Shown piece after piece: positions 41,744 through 49,987 of a DNA stretch of 64,000 nucleotides. This DNA comes from Kingella potus. Lineage in GTDB: Bacteria > Pseudomonadota > Gammaproteobacteria > Burkholderiales > Neisseriaceae. The position numbers and the translations under genes were made by a program. How positions within the stretch are numbered: the first letter of the stretch is position 1; each line of letters opens with the position of its first letter. The notes beneath the pieces were generated by a model. That model did no database searches and had not been told where the DNA came from. It saw only the letters and a list, made by a program, of their open reading frames with translations. The stretch is from NCBI RefSeq assembly GCF_900451175.1, contig NZ_UGJJ01000001.1, forward strand, positions 496,001 through 560,000. Direction: 5' to 3'.

Positions 41744-42268
41744 CTAGCTTCTAGGTTTGAAGAATATCCCCAACATAAAAAAGAAAATCGATGACAATAA
41801 AAAAATTAAAATAGATTTTAAAGCCTGTCGAAAATCATTATAAAGTTTATTACTAACATCCTGAGAATTTAAGTTATATCCATCCCTCCCATCCCAAAAA
41901 TAAATTTCCTTTATTATGATATTTGAATTAGTTTGCCTTACAGCTACTATTTTTTTTATATTTGTTTTTTTATAAAAATTTTCAAAATCACATAAATTAA
42001 ACTCCCACAAGCAATCTGAATAAAATATTTTTTTATTATTCTTATATATAGCCAATTGAATTGCTGGATAATTTACAGATTTAACAGCCAAAACCTGCAC
42101 ATTTGAAACCACTATTTCATCATTAGATTTTTTCAAGTAAGTATAAATAAGATTTAATTGGAATATAAAAAAAATAATAAAAATAATAAACAAAATAGCA
42201 CTCAAGCTAAAAGATAACAATTGCCAAGACTTAAGTTGATCATACGTAACCTTCCTCGTAAACATCAC
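41744..42268 (-). CDS. Two-helix membrane protein, candidate immunity partner (cassette A)
   Basis: A 174-residue AT-rich protein with a helix at about 18-42, a ~95-residue probably periplasmic domain (cysteines in SDCLWEFNLCDF; YFWDGRDGYNL) and a final helix at about 147-168. It ends 9 bases before frpC copy 2 and must be co-transcribed with it. The architecture matches the gene at 21890-22471, which also precedes a glycine-rich tip. Inner-membrane immunity against a membrane-active tip is the inference. An inverted repeat AACTAAT/ATTAGTT lies 15 bases upstream of its start (42283-42303). Confidence 0.65.
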   Translation of the reverse strand: MMFTRKVTYDQLKSWQLLSFSLSAILFIIFIIFFIFQLNLIYTYLKKSNDEIVVSNVQVLAVKSVNYPAIQLAIYKNNKKIFYSDCLWEFNLCDFENFYKKTNIKKIVAVRQTNSNIIIKEIYFWDGRDGYNLNSQDVSNKLYNDFRQALKSILIFLLSSIFFFMLGIFFKPRS

Positions 42269-42400
42269 TTATCCTAAAATAAAACTAATATAATCAATTA
42301 GTTAAATTACTAATTTTTAATTATATCTTAATGCCATTGAGCACTAAAAAATTAAATAAAAGCTTTAAAGCAGTATAGTAAAGATATTAAATATATAAGA

Positions 42401-42723
42401 TGCAGCACTAGATAGATAGTTATATCAGGCCGCAAAAATAAAGATAACCCGTTACAAACTAAAAAAGAGTATACAAAGAAATCTCCTTCAATTTTTTTGT
42501 ACTCGAAGTTTCTACCCATTCCGCCGCTGATTTATTGGGAATTTATATCAATTCAGCAGCGATATTTTACAGTAAAATCCGCGAAATTATCAGCTGCCAT
42601 CTTTCACTGGAAGCCTATGCTATTTTTGATAGCGCTATCGAACTGGATGAAAGCTGTTTCGGCGGATATTACAAAGGCAAACTTGGTCGCAGATCAGCAG
42701 AAACAGCCGCCTATTTCGCTTAA
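42401..42723 (+). pseudogene. IS1016-type remnant with decayed transposase 5' half
   Basis: TGCAGCACTAGATAGATAG is a worn left end. The following reading matches the transposase start with ATA in place of ATG, then LIGNLYQFSSDILQ-like and ELDESCFGG pieces in shifted frames, ending near 42723. It is older than the other copies and separates the cassettes from hlyB. Confidence 0.8.
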
Positions 42724-42810
42724 TGTAAAAGGCAAGTTACCATCAGCAAAAGTTTCTGAAACTAATTTTTAAAATCCTCACGATTTTTCGATTTGCTTAT
42801 ATTATATTTT

Positions 42811-44934
42811 CTACCCGTTCTGCAACCGGTACAAATACCGGTAATACCCGTCCTCTTTCGCCAACAATTCCTCATGCTTCCCCGATTCCACTATCTGTCC
42901 TTTGTCCATGGCGATAATGCGGTGCGCCATGCGTACGGTAGACAGGCGGTGGGCGATAATCAGGACGGTGCGGCTGCGGCAGATGGCTTGCATATTCTGC
43001 ATAATGGCTCGTTCGGATTCATAGTCCAGTGCGCTGGTGGCTTCGTCAAAAATCAGAATACGCGGATTGCTGATCAGGGCGCGGGCGATGGCGATACGCT
43101 GCCGCTGGCCACCGGAGAGGCCGGCACCCTGTTCGCCGACTTCGGTGTCGTAGCCTTCGGGCAGTTCCATAATAAAGTCGTGGGCACCGGCAAGTTTGGC
43201 CGCCTGAATAATGTGCTCAAGCGGCATACCGGGATCGGCTAGGGCGATGTTGTCACGCACGCTGCGGTTGAGCAGCACGTTTTCCTGCAAGACCACGCCT
43301 ACCTGCCGTCTGAGCCAGGCAGGATCGGCCAGAGCAAGGTCGTTGCCATCAACCAAAACACGGCCGCGCTCGGGAACGTAGAGCCGCTGGACGAGTTTGG
43401 TCAGGGTGGATTTGCCTGAACCGCTGCGGCCGACGATGCCGAGTACTTCGCCTGCTTGGATGTCGAGATTGAGGTCGCGCAGGATTTCGGCACCGTCGGG
43501 ACGGTAGCGGAAGGAAACGCGCTCGAAAGTGATGCGGCCTTGGATGTCGGGCAAGGCTAGGCGGGAAGAGGGATTTTCTGTGGGACTGTTGAGAATGTCG
43601 CCCAGACGGGAAACAGAAATGCCGACCTGTTGGAAGTCCTGCCAAAGCTGTGCCAAGCGGATAACTGGGGCGGCTACCTGCCCTGCCAGCATATTGAAGG
43701 CGATAAGCTGGCCGACGGTAAGCTGTCCGTCGATGACCAGCCGTGCACCCAGCCACATGGTGGCGACGGTAACGAGTTTTTGAATAAGCTGCACGCCCTG
43801 TTGGCCGATGGTGGCAAGGCGGGTAACGCGGAAGCCGGAGGCAACATAGGCGGCAAGCTGCTGATCCCAACGGCGGGTCATCTGCGGCTCGACCGCCATT
43901 GCTTTGATGGTGCCGACGGCGGTAACGGATTCGACAAGAAAGGACTGGTTGTCGGCATTGCGGGCGAATTTATCGTTCAGACGGTTTCTGAGTATCGGGC
44001 TGATAGTGGCTGACCAAAACGCATACAGCGGCAGGGAAACCAGCACAATCAGCGTCAGCTTGCCGCTGTAATACCACATCACCAGCAAAAAGATAAATGA
44101 AAAGCACAAATCCAGTACCGATGTCAGGGCTTGTCCTGTAAGGAAGCTGCGGATTTGCTCCAGCTCGCGCACACGGGCAACGGTATCGCCCACCCGACGG
44201 CGTTCAAAATAAGCCAGCGGCAGCGACAGCAGATGGCGGAACAGCCGTGCGCCCAGTTCCACATCAATGCGCGAAGTGGTGTGGGCAAAAATATATGTGC
44301 GCAATCCGCCCAGTACCACATCAAACAGGCTCACCACCAGCAGGCCGACGGCAATCACGTCCAACGTGGAAAAGCCACGATGTACCAACACCTTGTCCAT
44401 GACCACTTGGAAAAACAGCGGGGTAATCAGGGCAAACAGTTGGATAACAACGGACACCAGCAGCACTTCCAGCAAAATGCGCCGGTATTTGACCACGGCA
44501 GGGACAAACCAGGTGAAATCAAACTTGGCCAACTGCCCCAGCACCGAAGCACGGGAGGCAACTGCAATTACCGTACCCGAATAGCGTTCGGCAAACTGTG
44601 CTTCATCCAGCACAACGGTTTTTTGCTCGGCCAAATCCTGAATCAGATAGCGGCCGCCGTCGATTTTCGCCAGCACGAAATGCCGCCCGTCTTCACACCA
44701 TACCGGCACAGGCAGAGCCAACAGGTGCAGCCGCTCTGTTTTGTGCTTTACCGGCTTGGCTTTCAGGCCAAGGCTCTTGGCAGCCAGCAGCCATTCCTCC
44801 AACGACAAATCGGCACTGCCGCTGCCGAAACGGTGGACGATGTCGGCCGGATTGGCGGCAATACCGTGGAAATGGGCAAGTAGGATTAGTGCGGCCAGAG
44901 CAGGAGGATGGGCATTCGTATTTTGGTTTTGCAT
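42811..44934 (-). CDS. hlyB: HlyB-type RTX toxin ABC exporter
   Basis: A 707-residue inner-membrane ABC transporter that powers type I secretion. The amino-terminal C39-like domain (about 1-130) lacks the catalytic cysteine (ALAALILLAHFHG at the usual position), as in HlyB for RTX substrates. Six membrane helices follow (about 150-430). The ATPase domain has Walker A GRSGSGKST (502-510), signature LSGGQ (606-610), Walker B ILIFDE (626-631) and the H-loop histidine near 662. It is the only exporter in the window and should serve both frpC products. It lies between tolC and the cassettes, all on the minus strand. Confidence 0.95.
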   Translation of the reverse strand: MQNQNTNAHPPALAALILLAHFHGIAANPADIVHRFGSGSADLSLEEWLLAAKSLGLKAKPVKHKTERLHLLALPVPVWCEDGRHFVLAKIDGGRYLIQDLAEQKTVVLDEAQFAERYSGTVIAVASRASVLGQLAKFDFTWFVPAVVKYRRILLEVLLVSVVIQLFALITPLFFQVVMDKVLVHRGFSTLDVIAVGLLVVSLFDVVLGGLRTYIFAHTTSRIDVELGARLFRHLLSLPLAYFERRRVGDTVARVRELEQIRSFLTGQALTSVLDLCFSFIFLLVMWYYSGKLTLIVLVSLPLYAFWSATISPILRNRLNDKFARNADNQSFLVESVTAVGTIKAMAVEPQMTRRWDQQLAAYVASGFRVTRLATIGQQGVQLIQKLVTVATMWLGARLVIDGQLTVGQLIAFNMLAGQVAAPVIRLAQLWQDFQQVGISVSRLGDILNSPTENPSSRLALPDIQGRITFERVSFRYRPDGAEILRDLNLDIQAGEVLGIVGRSGSGKSTLTKLVQRLYVPERGRVLVDGNDLALADPAWLRRQVGVVLQENVLLNRSVRDNIALADPGMPLEHIIQAAKLAGAHDFIMELPEGYDTEVGEQGAGLSGGQRQRIAIARALISNPRILIFDEATSALDYESERAIMQNMQAICRSRTVLIIAHRLSTVRMAHRIIAMDKGQIVESGKHEELLAKEDGYYRYLYRLQNG

Positions 44935-44975
44935 AAGAAATTCGAAAGATTAAGGCGGTATAAAAAACACAAAAA

Positions 44976-45008
44976 CAGCCTGAAAACGGAAACGGGGTTT
45001 TCAGGCTG
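44976..45008 (-). terminator. Kingella-dialect DUS hairpin between tolC and hlyB
   Basis: CAGCCTGAAAAC (44976-44987) pairs perfectly with GTTTTCAGGCTG (44997-45008). The right arm extends to a full AGGCAGCCTGAA on the minus strand (45000-45011), the Kingella-type uptake sequence. It would terminate tolC transcription. A host-type AGGCCGTCTGAA lies just beside it at about 45018-45029. Confidence 0.7.
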
Positions 45009-45039
45009 CCTTCTTACAGGCCGTCTGAAAACCATTTTG

Positions 45040-46398
45040 CTATTGTTTGCCCCTGCGTGAGGTCAAAGGTTTTTTCAGACTGCCCGGCGTTTCGGGTGTA
45101 TTTTGAAGTTGGAAAAAATATTCGGGCAGTTTGCGATCCAGCAGGCCGCTGTGGTGCAACAGTCCGGCATAGGCCGACAAACAGGCAAAACGCGCTTCGG
45201 TAAATTTCTGCTGCGCCTCCGATTCGGCCTGCAACGCCTGTACTACCTGCAAAGTAGTACTCAAACCGAGTTCGCGCCCCTTGATGGCAGCCTGAAATTT
45301 GACGCGGTTGGTTTCCAGCAGACGCTCTTGTGCTTTGGCTTGGTACCACTGACCGACGGTATCAAGATACGACCGGCTGACTTCCTGACTGATACTGCGT
45401 TCGGCGGCCGCCAGCAAGGCTTCGCTCTGACTGAGGCGGGCGGCAGCTTCGCGGCTTTGGCTGGCAGTCAGCCCGCCGCCGAAAAGGGGAACGGCAAGCT
45501 GTACGGAAAGAGTTGCGCCTTTGCTGCGGTAGCTTTGGCTTCGCCCTCCGTATTCCTGACGGTTGTGATAGTCCTGATAACCTGCGGCGGCGGTAATGCG
45601 CGGCAAGTGGCGGGCGCGGGTTTCGGAAAAGGCGAGACGGGCGTTTTCGGCAGAGAGTTTCTGACGTGCAAGCTCCGGATTATGCTCGAATGCAGTCTGC
45701 TGCCAATGCTCCTGCGTTTTACCGTCTGTCGGATTGGGCAGCGGCATGGGAAGTGTGAGATTTGCGGCCCGGCTGCCGTCAAGACCGGTTAGATTTTCAA
45801 GCGCGCTTTGCGCCAGTTGCAAACGGTTGAGTACGGCTATTTCTTTGGCAGCTGCGCCATCATAGCCTGACAAGGCTTCCTGCATATCAATTTTGGTGGC
45901 TGTGCCGGTATGGAACATGGCTTGGGACTGCCTGACCTGCTGCGCGAATGCCCGGCGTTCGGCACGAACCGCGGCAAGCTGTTCACGCGCAGACAACACA
46001 TCAAAGTAGGCTTGTGCGGTTTTCAGCCGGATTTCGGAAGCGGTGTGCCGGAGTTTCAGATCCGCGCTTTCGGCAGCGAGTTTGCCCTGCCGGTATTGCA
46101 GCCATTTGCCTTTGTCAAACAGCGTCTGCTCGGCTTGGACATTCCAGCCGCTGCTGCGGGTATTCGCGGAAACGGATTCGGGCTGCCGCTGGTGGAGGAC
46201 ATTGGCATTGATTTGCGGCAGCAGCGCGGAACGCGCCTGATTAGGCCTTTCCTGCTCCGCCTCGCGCTCATAGCGGGCAGCCGCCAGTTCGGGCGAATGG
46301 CTTTCGGCAGCGGCAAGGGCTTCGGCAAGATTAAAGGCAGAGGCGGGAAGGGAAAGAAACAAAGCAGCCGCAGCGGGTAGGAAAAATTTGACTGGCAT
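45040..46398 (-). CDS. tolC: TolC-family outer-membrane channel of the type I system
   Basis: A 452-residue outer-membrane efflux protein with a signal peptide (cleavage near ASAFN, residue 21). It has the internally repeated alpha-helical pattern of TolC, starting NLAEALAAAESHSPEL and with coiled-coil stretches about 95-170 and 330-400. Its tail is short and basic (LTSRRGKQ). It forms the tunnel used by HlyB-HlyD to release the frpC products and perhaps by drug pumps. The ribosome site before ATG 46398 is weak. It lies upstream of hlyB on the same strand with a hairpin between. Confidence 0.9.
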   Translation of the reverse strand: MPVKFFLPAAAALFLSLPASAFNLAEALAAAESHSPELAAARYEREAEQERPNQARSALLPQINANVLHQRQPESVSANTRSSGWNVQAEQTLFDKGKWLQYRQGKLAAESADLKLRHTASEIRLKTAQAYFDVLSAREQLAAVRAERRAFAQQVRQSQAMFHTGTATKIDMQEALSGYDGAAAKEIAVLNRLQLAQSALENLTGLDGSRAANLTLPMPLPNPTDGKTQEHWQQTAFEHNPELARQKLSAENARLAFSETRARHLPRITAAAGYQDYHNRQEYGGRSQSYRSKGATLSVQLAVPLFGGGLTASQSREAAARLSQSEALLAAAERSISQEVSRSYLDTVGQWYQAKAQERLLETNRVKFQAAIKGRELGLSTTLQVVQALQAESEAQQKFTEARFACLSAYAGLLHHSGLLDRKLPEYFFQLQNTPETPGSLKKPLTSRRGKQ

Positions 46399-46538
46399 AA
46401 CGAAGACGGTTTGAGAAGACGGTTTAATCGGAAGAAAACAGGATGTGGAATCGGTATGGCATGTGATTATAGCGGTTTATCTGTTTTTTTTGCCGCCAAA
46501 CCGTTTTTCAGACGGCCTCTATACTTGGATTGGCGCGG

Positions 46539-47609
46539 CTAAATCAGTCCGCGCTGTTTCAACTCGCTTTTGAGATAGGCGTAATAGACCGGAGCGACGA
46601 TGATGCCGCCGATGCCGAAGATGCGTTCGCACACCACCATGGCTACCAGCAGCTCCCAAGCGGAGGATTCGATTTCCGAGCCGATGATTTTGGCATTGAG
46701 GAAGTATTCGAGCTTGTGGATAACTACAAGAAACACCAGCGAAGCCACGGCGACATACAGCGAGCTGCCCAGCCCCAATATGATGATAACGGTGTTGGAA
46801 ATCAGGTTGCCCACTACGGGAATCAGGCCGACAACGAAGGCGATTGCCAGCACGGTCATGCGGAAAGGCAGCTCCACGCCGAAGAGCGGCAGCACGAGAT
46901 AGAGATACAGGCCTGTGAGCAGCGTGTCCACCAGCGAGATTTTTACCTGCGCGATAAACACGCGCTCGAAGCTGGTTTCGAAGTTTTGTATCCGCCGTAC
47001 CAGCTCGGCTTTAAACGGCGGCATTTTGCGGCGGCTGCGGCGCACGTTGAGGCGGTGGAAGCTGAGCATCGCGCCGATGATGATGCCGATGAGGATGTAG
47101 ACAAACGATGTGATACTGTTTTTACTGATGCGCGTGAGGGCGGCACCGTATTCGTTAATCAGAGCCACGGCGCGGGCTTGGATTTCGGCGGTGTTGTTCG
47201 GCAGCAGGTTGAGGATGGCGGCGGGCAGCTCTTTGCTGTTTTTCGTGTCTGCCAAAATAGCCGCCAGTTTGCCCAGCATCACGCCGATATGCCCGCCCTG
47301 CACCATGTGGTACGCACCCAGCGACAGCAGGAAGATGGCCAGGCACACCATGCCGATGGCAAGCGTGGCGGACACCAGATTGATGTTGTGCGCGGTGAGG
47401 ATTTTCTGCAAAACGCGGTTGCGCGGCAGCAGGCGGCGGCGCGTCCACAGTATCAGGCCGTTGGTTTTGGCGATGAAAATGTAGGTCAGCACCACCGCCA
47501 GCAAAAGCGGCAGGAAATGGAAGTACAGCACGGCCGCAAGGGAAAGCCCCATCAGAATGTAGGAGGCGGCGCGGAACTTTGCTGCGGGAATGTCGGGATG
47601 TGTCTGCAT
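46539..47609 (-). CDS. AI-2E family (PerM/YdbH-like) membrane transporter
   Basis: A 356-residue inner-membrane protein with about 8 helices, including the family patterns AVVLTYIFI near the amino end, GLIPVVGNLISN near 260 and FGIGGIIVAPV near 335. The family includes exporters of autoinducer-2-like molecules and Na/H antiporters, so the substrate cannot be named. It is single, between tolC and dut on the same strand. Confidence 0.85.
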   Translation of the reverse strand: MQTHPDIPAAKFRAASYILMGLSLAAVLYFHFLPLLLAVVLTYIFIAKTNGLILWTRRRLLPRNRVLQKILTAHNINLVSATLAIGMVCLAIFLLSLGAYHMVQGGHIGVMLGKLAAILADTKNSKELPAAILNLLPNNTAEIQARAVALINEYGAALTRISKNSITSFVYILIGIIIGAMLSFHRLNVRRSRRKMPPFKAELVRRIQNFETSFERVFIAQVKISLVDTLLTGLYLYLVLPLFGVELPFRMTVLAIAFVVGLIPVVGNLISNTVIIILGLGSSLYVAVASLVFLVVIHKLEYFLNAKIIGSEIESSAWELLVAMVVCERIFGIGGIIVAPVYYAYLKSELKQRGLI

Positions 47610-47710
47610 GGCTGCTTCCTGCGGTGTGTAAACAAAAGCGTCAGGCCGTCTGAAAAACCGTGTCCGCCACCGGCGCGGCCTCTGGTTCGGGGGATACGGG
47701 GAGCGGCAAA

Positions 47711-48163
47711 TCAGCCTTTGCCCGTGCTGCCGAAGCCGCCTTCGCCGCGCACGCTGGCGGCAAATTCGTCCACCACTTTAAACGCGGCCTGCACGACAGG
47801 CACCACCACCATCTGCGCCACGCGCTCGAAAGGCTCGACGGTAAAGGCTTCGCCGCTTCTGTTCCACAGCGACACTTTCAATTCGCCCTGGTAGTCCGAA
47901 TCAATCAGGCCGACCAGATTGCCCAGCACAATGCCGTGCCTGTGTCCCAAACCGGATCGCGGCAGGATCATGGCGGCGTAAGCGGGGTTTGCCAGATGGA
48001 CGGCGATGCCGGCGGGTATCAGCACGGTCTCGCCCGGCTGCACGGTAAGCGGCCCATCGATACAGGCGCGCAAATCAAGGCCGGCCGAGCCGCTTGTGGC
48101 ATAGGCGGGCAGCTTGTCGGCCATTTCGGGACGGAGGATTTTCAGTTCGACTTCGGCTTGCAT
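47711..48163 (-). CDS. dut: dUTP diphosphatase
   Basis: A 150-residue trimeric dUTPase that hydrolyses dUTP to dUMP and keeps uracil out of DNA. Conserved motifs are present: GSAGLDLRA (1), PRSGLG (2), GLIDSDYQGEL (3), a fourth in ERVAQMVVVP, and the glycine-rich GGFGSTGKG end (5). ATG 48163 gives the usual size; an in-frame extension upstream to 48280 overlaps a DUS hairpin. Confidence 0.96.
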   Translation of the reverse strand: MQAEVELKILRPEMADKLPAYATSGSAGLDLRACIDGPLTVQPGETVLIPAGIAVHLANPAYAAMILPRSGLGHRHGIVLGNLVGLIDSDYQGELKVSLWNRSGEAFTVEPFERVAQMVVVPVVQAAFKVVDEFAASVRGEGGFGSTGKG

Positions 48164-48246
48164 GGTTTGTTCTTTCACGGTGCACAAAAGGCGGCGGATT
48201 ATACGGAGGCTTGTTTTTTTGTACAAACCGCCCTGCCAAACCGCAT

Positions 48247-48307
48247 AGGCCGTCTGAAAACACGGTTTCGGCACAGCCAAAACCTTGCAGCAGATTTCAG
48301 ACGGCCT
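48247..48307 (-). terminator. DUS inverted pair after fbp
   Basis: Uptake sequences at 48247-48258 and 48296-48307 are inverted but separated by 37 bases, a weaker hairpin than most here. It lies between fbp and dut, both read leftward. Confidence 0.5.
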
Positions 48308-48339
48308 CTTCGGCTTGGCAGCGGAATACGGCAGCCCCG

Positions 48340-49323
48340 TCAGTCCGCCAGATGCAGCGTGTCCACATAAGCCACTTCCTCGCTGCTGCCGAGTACCACG
48401 GAAACACGCTGGTGCAGGCTCTGCGGTCGGATGCTCAGAATGGCGCGTTCGGTGTCGGAGGCGGTGCCGCCCGCTTCGCGCATAATCAGGCTCATCGGAT
48501 TGGCTTCGTACATCAGGCGCAGCTTGCCCGGCTTGGAGGGATCGCGGCTGTCTTTCGGATACATAAACACGCCGCCGCGCATCAGGATGCGGTGTACTTC
48601 GGCCACCATGCTGGCCACCCAGCGCATATTGAAATTTTTGCCGCGCACGCCCTCTTCGCCTTCGAGCAGCTCGTCAATGTATTTGCGCACCGCAGGCTGC
48701 CAATGGCGGCGGTTGGACGCATTGATGGCAAACTCTTTGGTATGCGGCGGCACCTTAGGATCGCTTTGGGTCAGGACAAACACATTGTCCGCATTCAACG
48801 TGAATACGGACACGCCGTGGCCGAAAGTGATGACAAGCTGGGTTTGCGGGCCGTAAATCACATAGCCTGCGGCAAGCTGCTTGTCGCCGCTTTGCAGGAA
48901 AGCGTCCGTGTCCAACGCTCCCTCCGGCTTGGCCAGCACGGAAAAAATCGTGCCGACGGAAATGTTTACATCGATATTGGACGAACCGTCGAGCGGGTCG
49001 AACAGCACGAGATACCCGCCGCTTTCATTGCAGGCGACAAAGCTGTCCTCCTCCTCGCTGGCCAGTCCCGCCACCTGCCCGTCGGCACGCAACGCTTCAA
49101 CCAGAATATTGTTGGCGATCACATCCAGCTTTTTCTGCTCCTCGCCCTGAATATTGCCGCTGCCCGCTTCGCCGAGCACGCCGGCCAACGCCCCCAGCCG
49201 CACTTGTGCGCCGATACCGATACAGGCTGCGGCAAGGGTTGCGGCTACGCTGCCGAGCCCCTCCGGCAGGCCGTGCTGCGCGAGATGGCGGGAGAGAAAG
49301 TCCGTAAATGTAGTAGTGTTCAT
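48340..49323 (-). CDS. fbp: Class I fructose-1,6-bisphosphatase
   Basis: A 327-residue gluconeogenic enzyme that removes the 1-phosphate of fructose 1,6-bisphosphate. The metal and substrate loop LFDPLDGSSNIDVNISVGT is near 108-126, with the earlier acidic ASEEED (about 89-94) and the later FNMRWVASMVAEVHR and KLRLMYEANPMS segments. Length is normal. It is divergent from yajC, with a ~290-bp gap holding a DUS pair. Confidence 0.96.
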   Translation of the reverse strand: MNTTTFTDFLSRHLAQHGLPEGLGSVAATLAAACIGIGAQVRLGALAGVLGEAGSGNIQGEEQKKLDVIANNILVEALRADGQVAGLASEEEDSFVACNESGGYLVLFDPLDGSSNIDVNISVGTIFSVLAKPEGALDTDAFLQSGDKQLAAGYVIYGPQTQLVITFGHGVSVFTLNADNVFVLTQSDPKVPPHTKEFAINASNRRHWQPAVRKYIDELLEGEEGVRGKNFNMRWVASMVAEVHRILMRGGVFMYPKDSRDPSKPGKLRLMYEANPMSLIMREAGGTASDTERAILSIRPQSLHQRVSVVLGSSEEVAYVDTLHLAD

Positions 49324-49616
49324 GGCTGCGTCCTTTGCTGTTGCGGCCTCGGGAAAGGCCGTCTGAAAACGGTTGGGGAAAACGGAAGCTGCGGTTTATA
49401 CCCTTTTCAGACGGCCTCAACAATCCCCCGCCCTTTTTCCTGCCGGGCCGTCTGAAAACACAGGTGTGCGGAAACAAAAGCCGCCCCGCCGCCGCAATCG
49501 GCGAAATTTCTTGGAAAAAAAGCCTGCGGCCTTTAAAATGCGCCGTTTTTTCGCGGTTCGGACCGAACGCCGCACCGCCGTTTTTCCACATTCAAAAAGA
49601 GAAAAGGATTCCGAAC

Positions 49617-49913
49617 ATGATTTTAGCCCTCGCCGCCGATGCCGCCCAGCAGCCCTCCGCGCTGATGCAGTACGCGCCCCTCGTCCTGATCCTGGTGTTT
49701 TTCTACATACTGATCATGCGTCCGCAGCAAAAACGGCTCAAACAGCACCAACAGCTTCTCTCCGAGCTGAAAGCCGGCGACAAAGTGATGCTCTCCTCGG
49801 GCATCGTCGGCAAAATTACCAAAACCGGCGAAAAATTCTTTACCGTGGAAATCGCCCGCAACGTGGAAATCCAAGTGGAACGCAACGCCGTTGCCGCCCG
49901 AACCGCCGAATAG
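49617..49913 (+). CDS. yajC: Preprotein translocase subunit YajC
   Basis: A 98-residue bitopic protein of the SecDF-YajC complex. It has one membrane helix (about 17-36), then the diagnostic IMRPQQKRLKQHQQLL and GDKVMLSSGIVGKI. ATG 49617 lies behind AAAAGGA; the frame is open further upstream but without an equally good start. It is followed by secD and secF, the normal operon order. Confidence 0.95.
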   Translation: MILALAADAAQQPSALMQYAPLVLILVFFYILIMRPQQKRLKQHQQLLSELKAGDKVMLSSGIVGKITKTGEKFFTVEIARNVEIQVERNAVAARTAE

Positions 49914-49987
49914 CCCCTCCCCCACAGGCCGTCTGAAAACACCCCCTGCCGGGCAATACGGACGGCCTCTTCTTTAAAGGTTTGATT

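Noticed and set aside
42497..42772. Two short plus-strand frames as genes
   Set aside because: They are shifted pieces of a decayed IS1016-type transposase whose start codon is lost.
21788..44934. Prophage or integrative element
   Set aside because: No integrase, phage structural gene, tRNA target or direct-repeat attachment sites are seen. The content is frp, type I secretion and IS elements only.
42811..44934. HlyB as a bacteriocin (C39 peptidase) exporter
   Set aside because: The amino-terminal domain lacks the catalytic cysteine, so it is the non-cleaving RTX type rather than a leader-cleaving microcin exporter.
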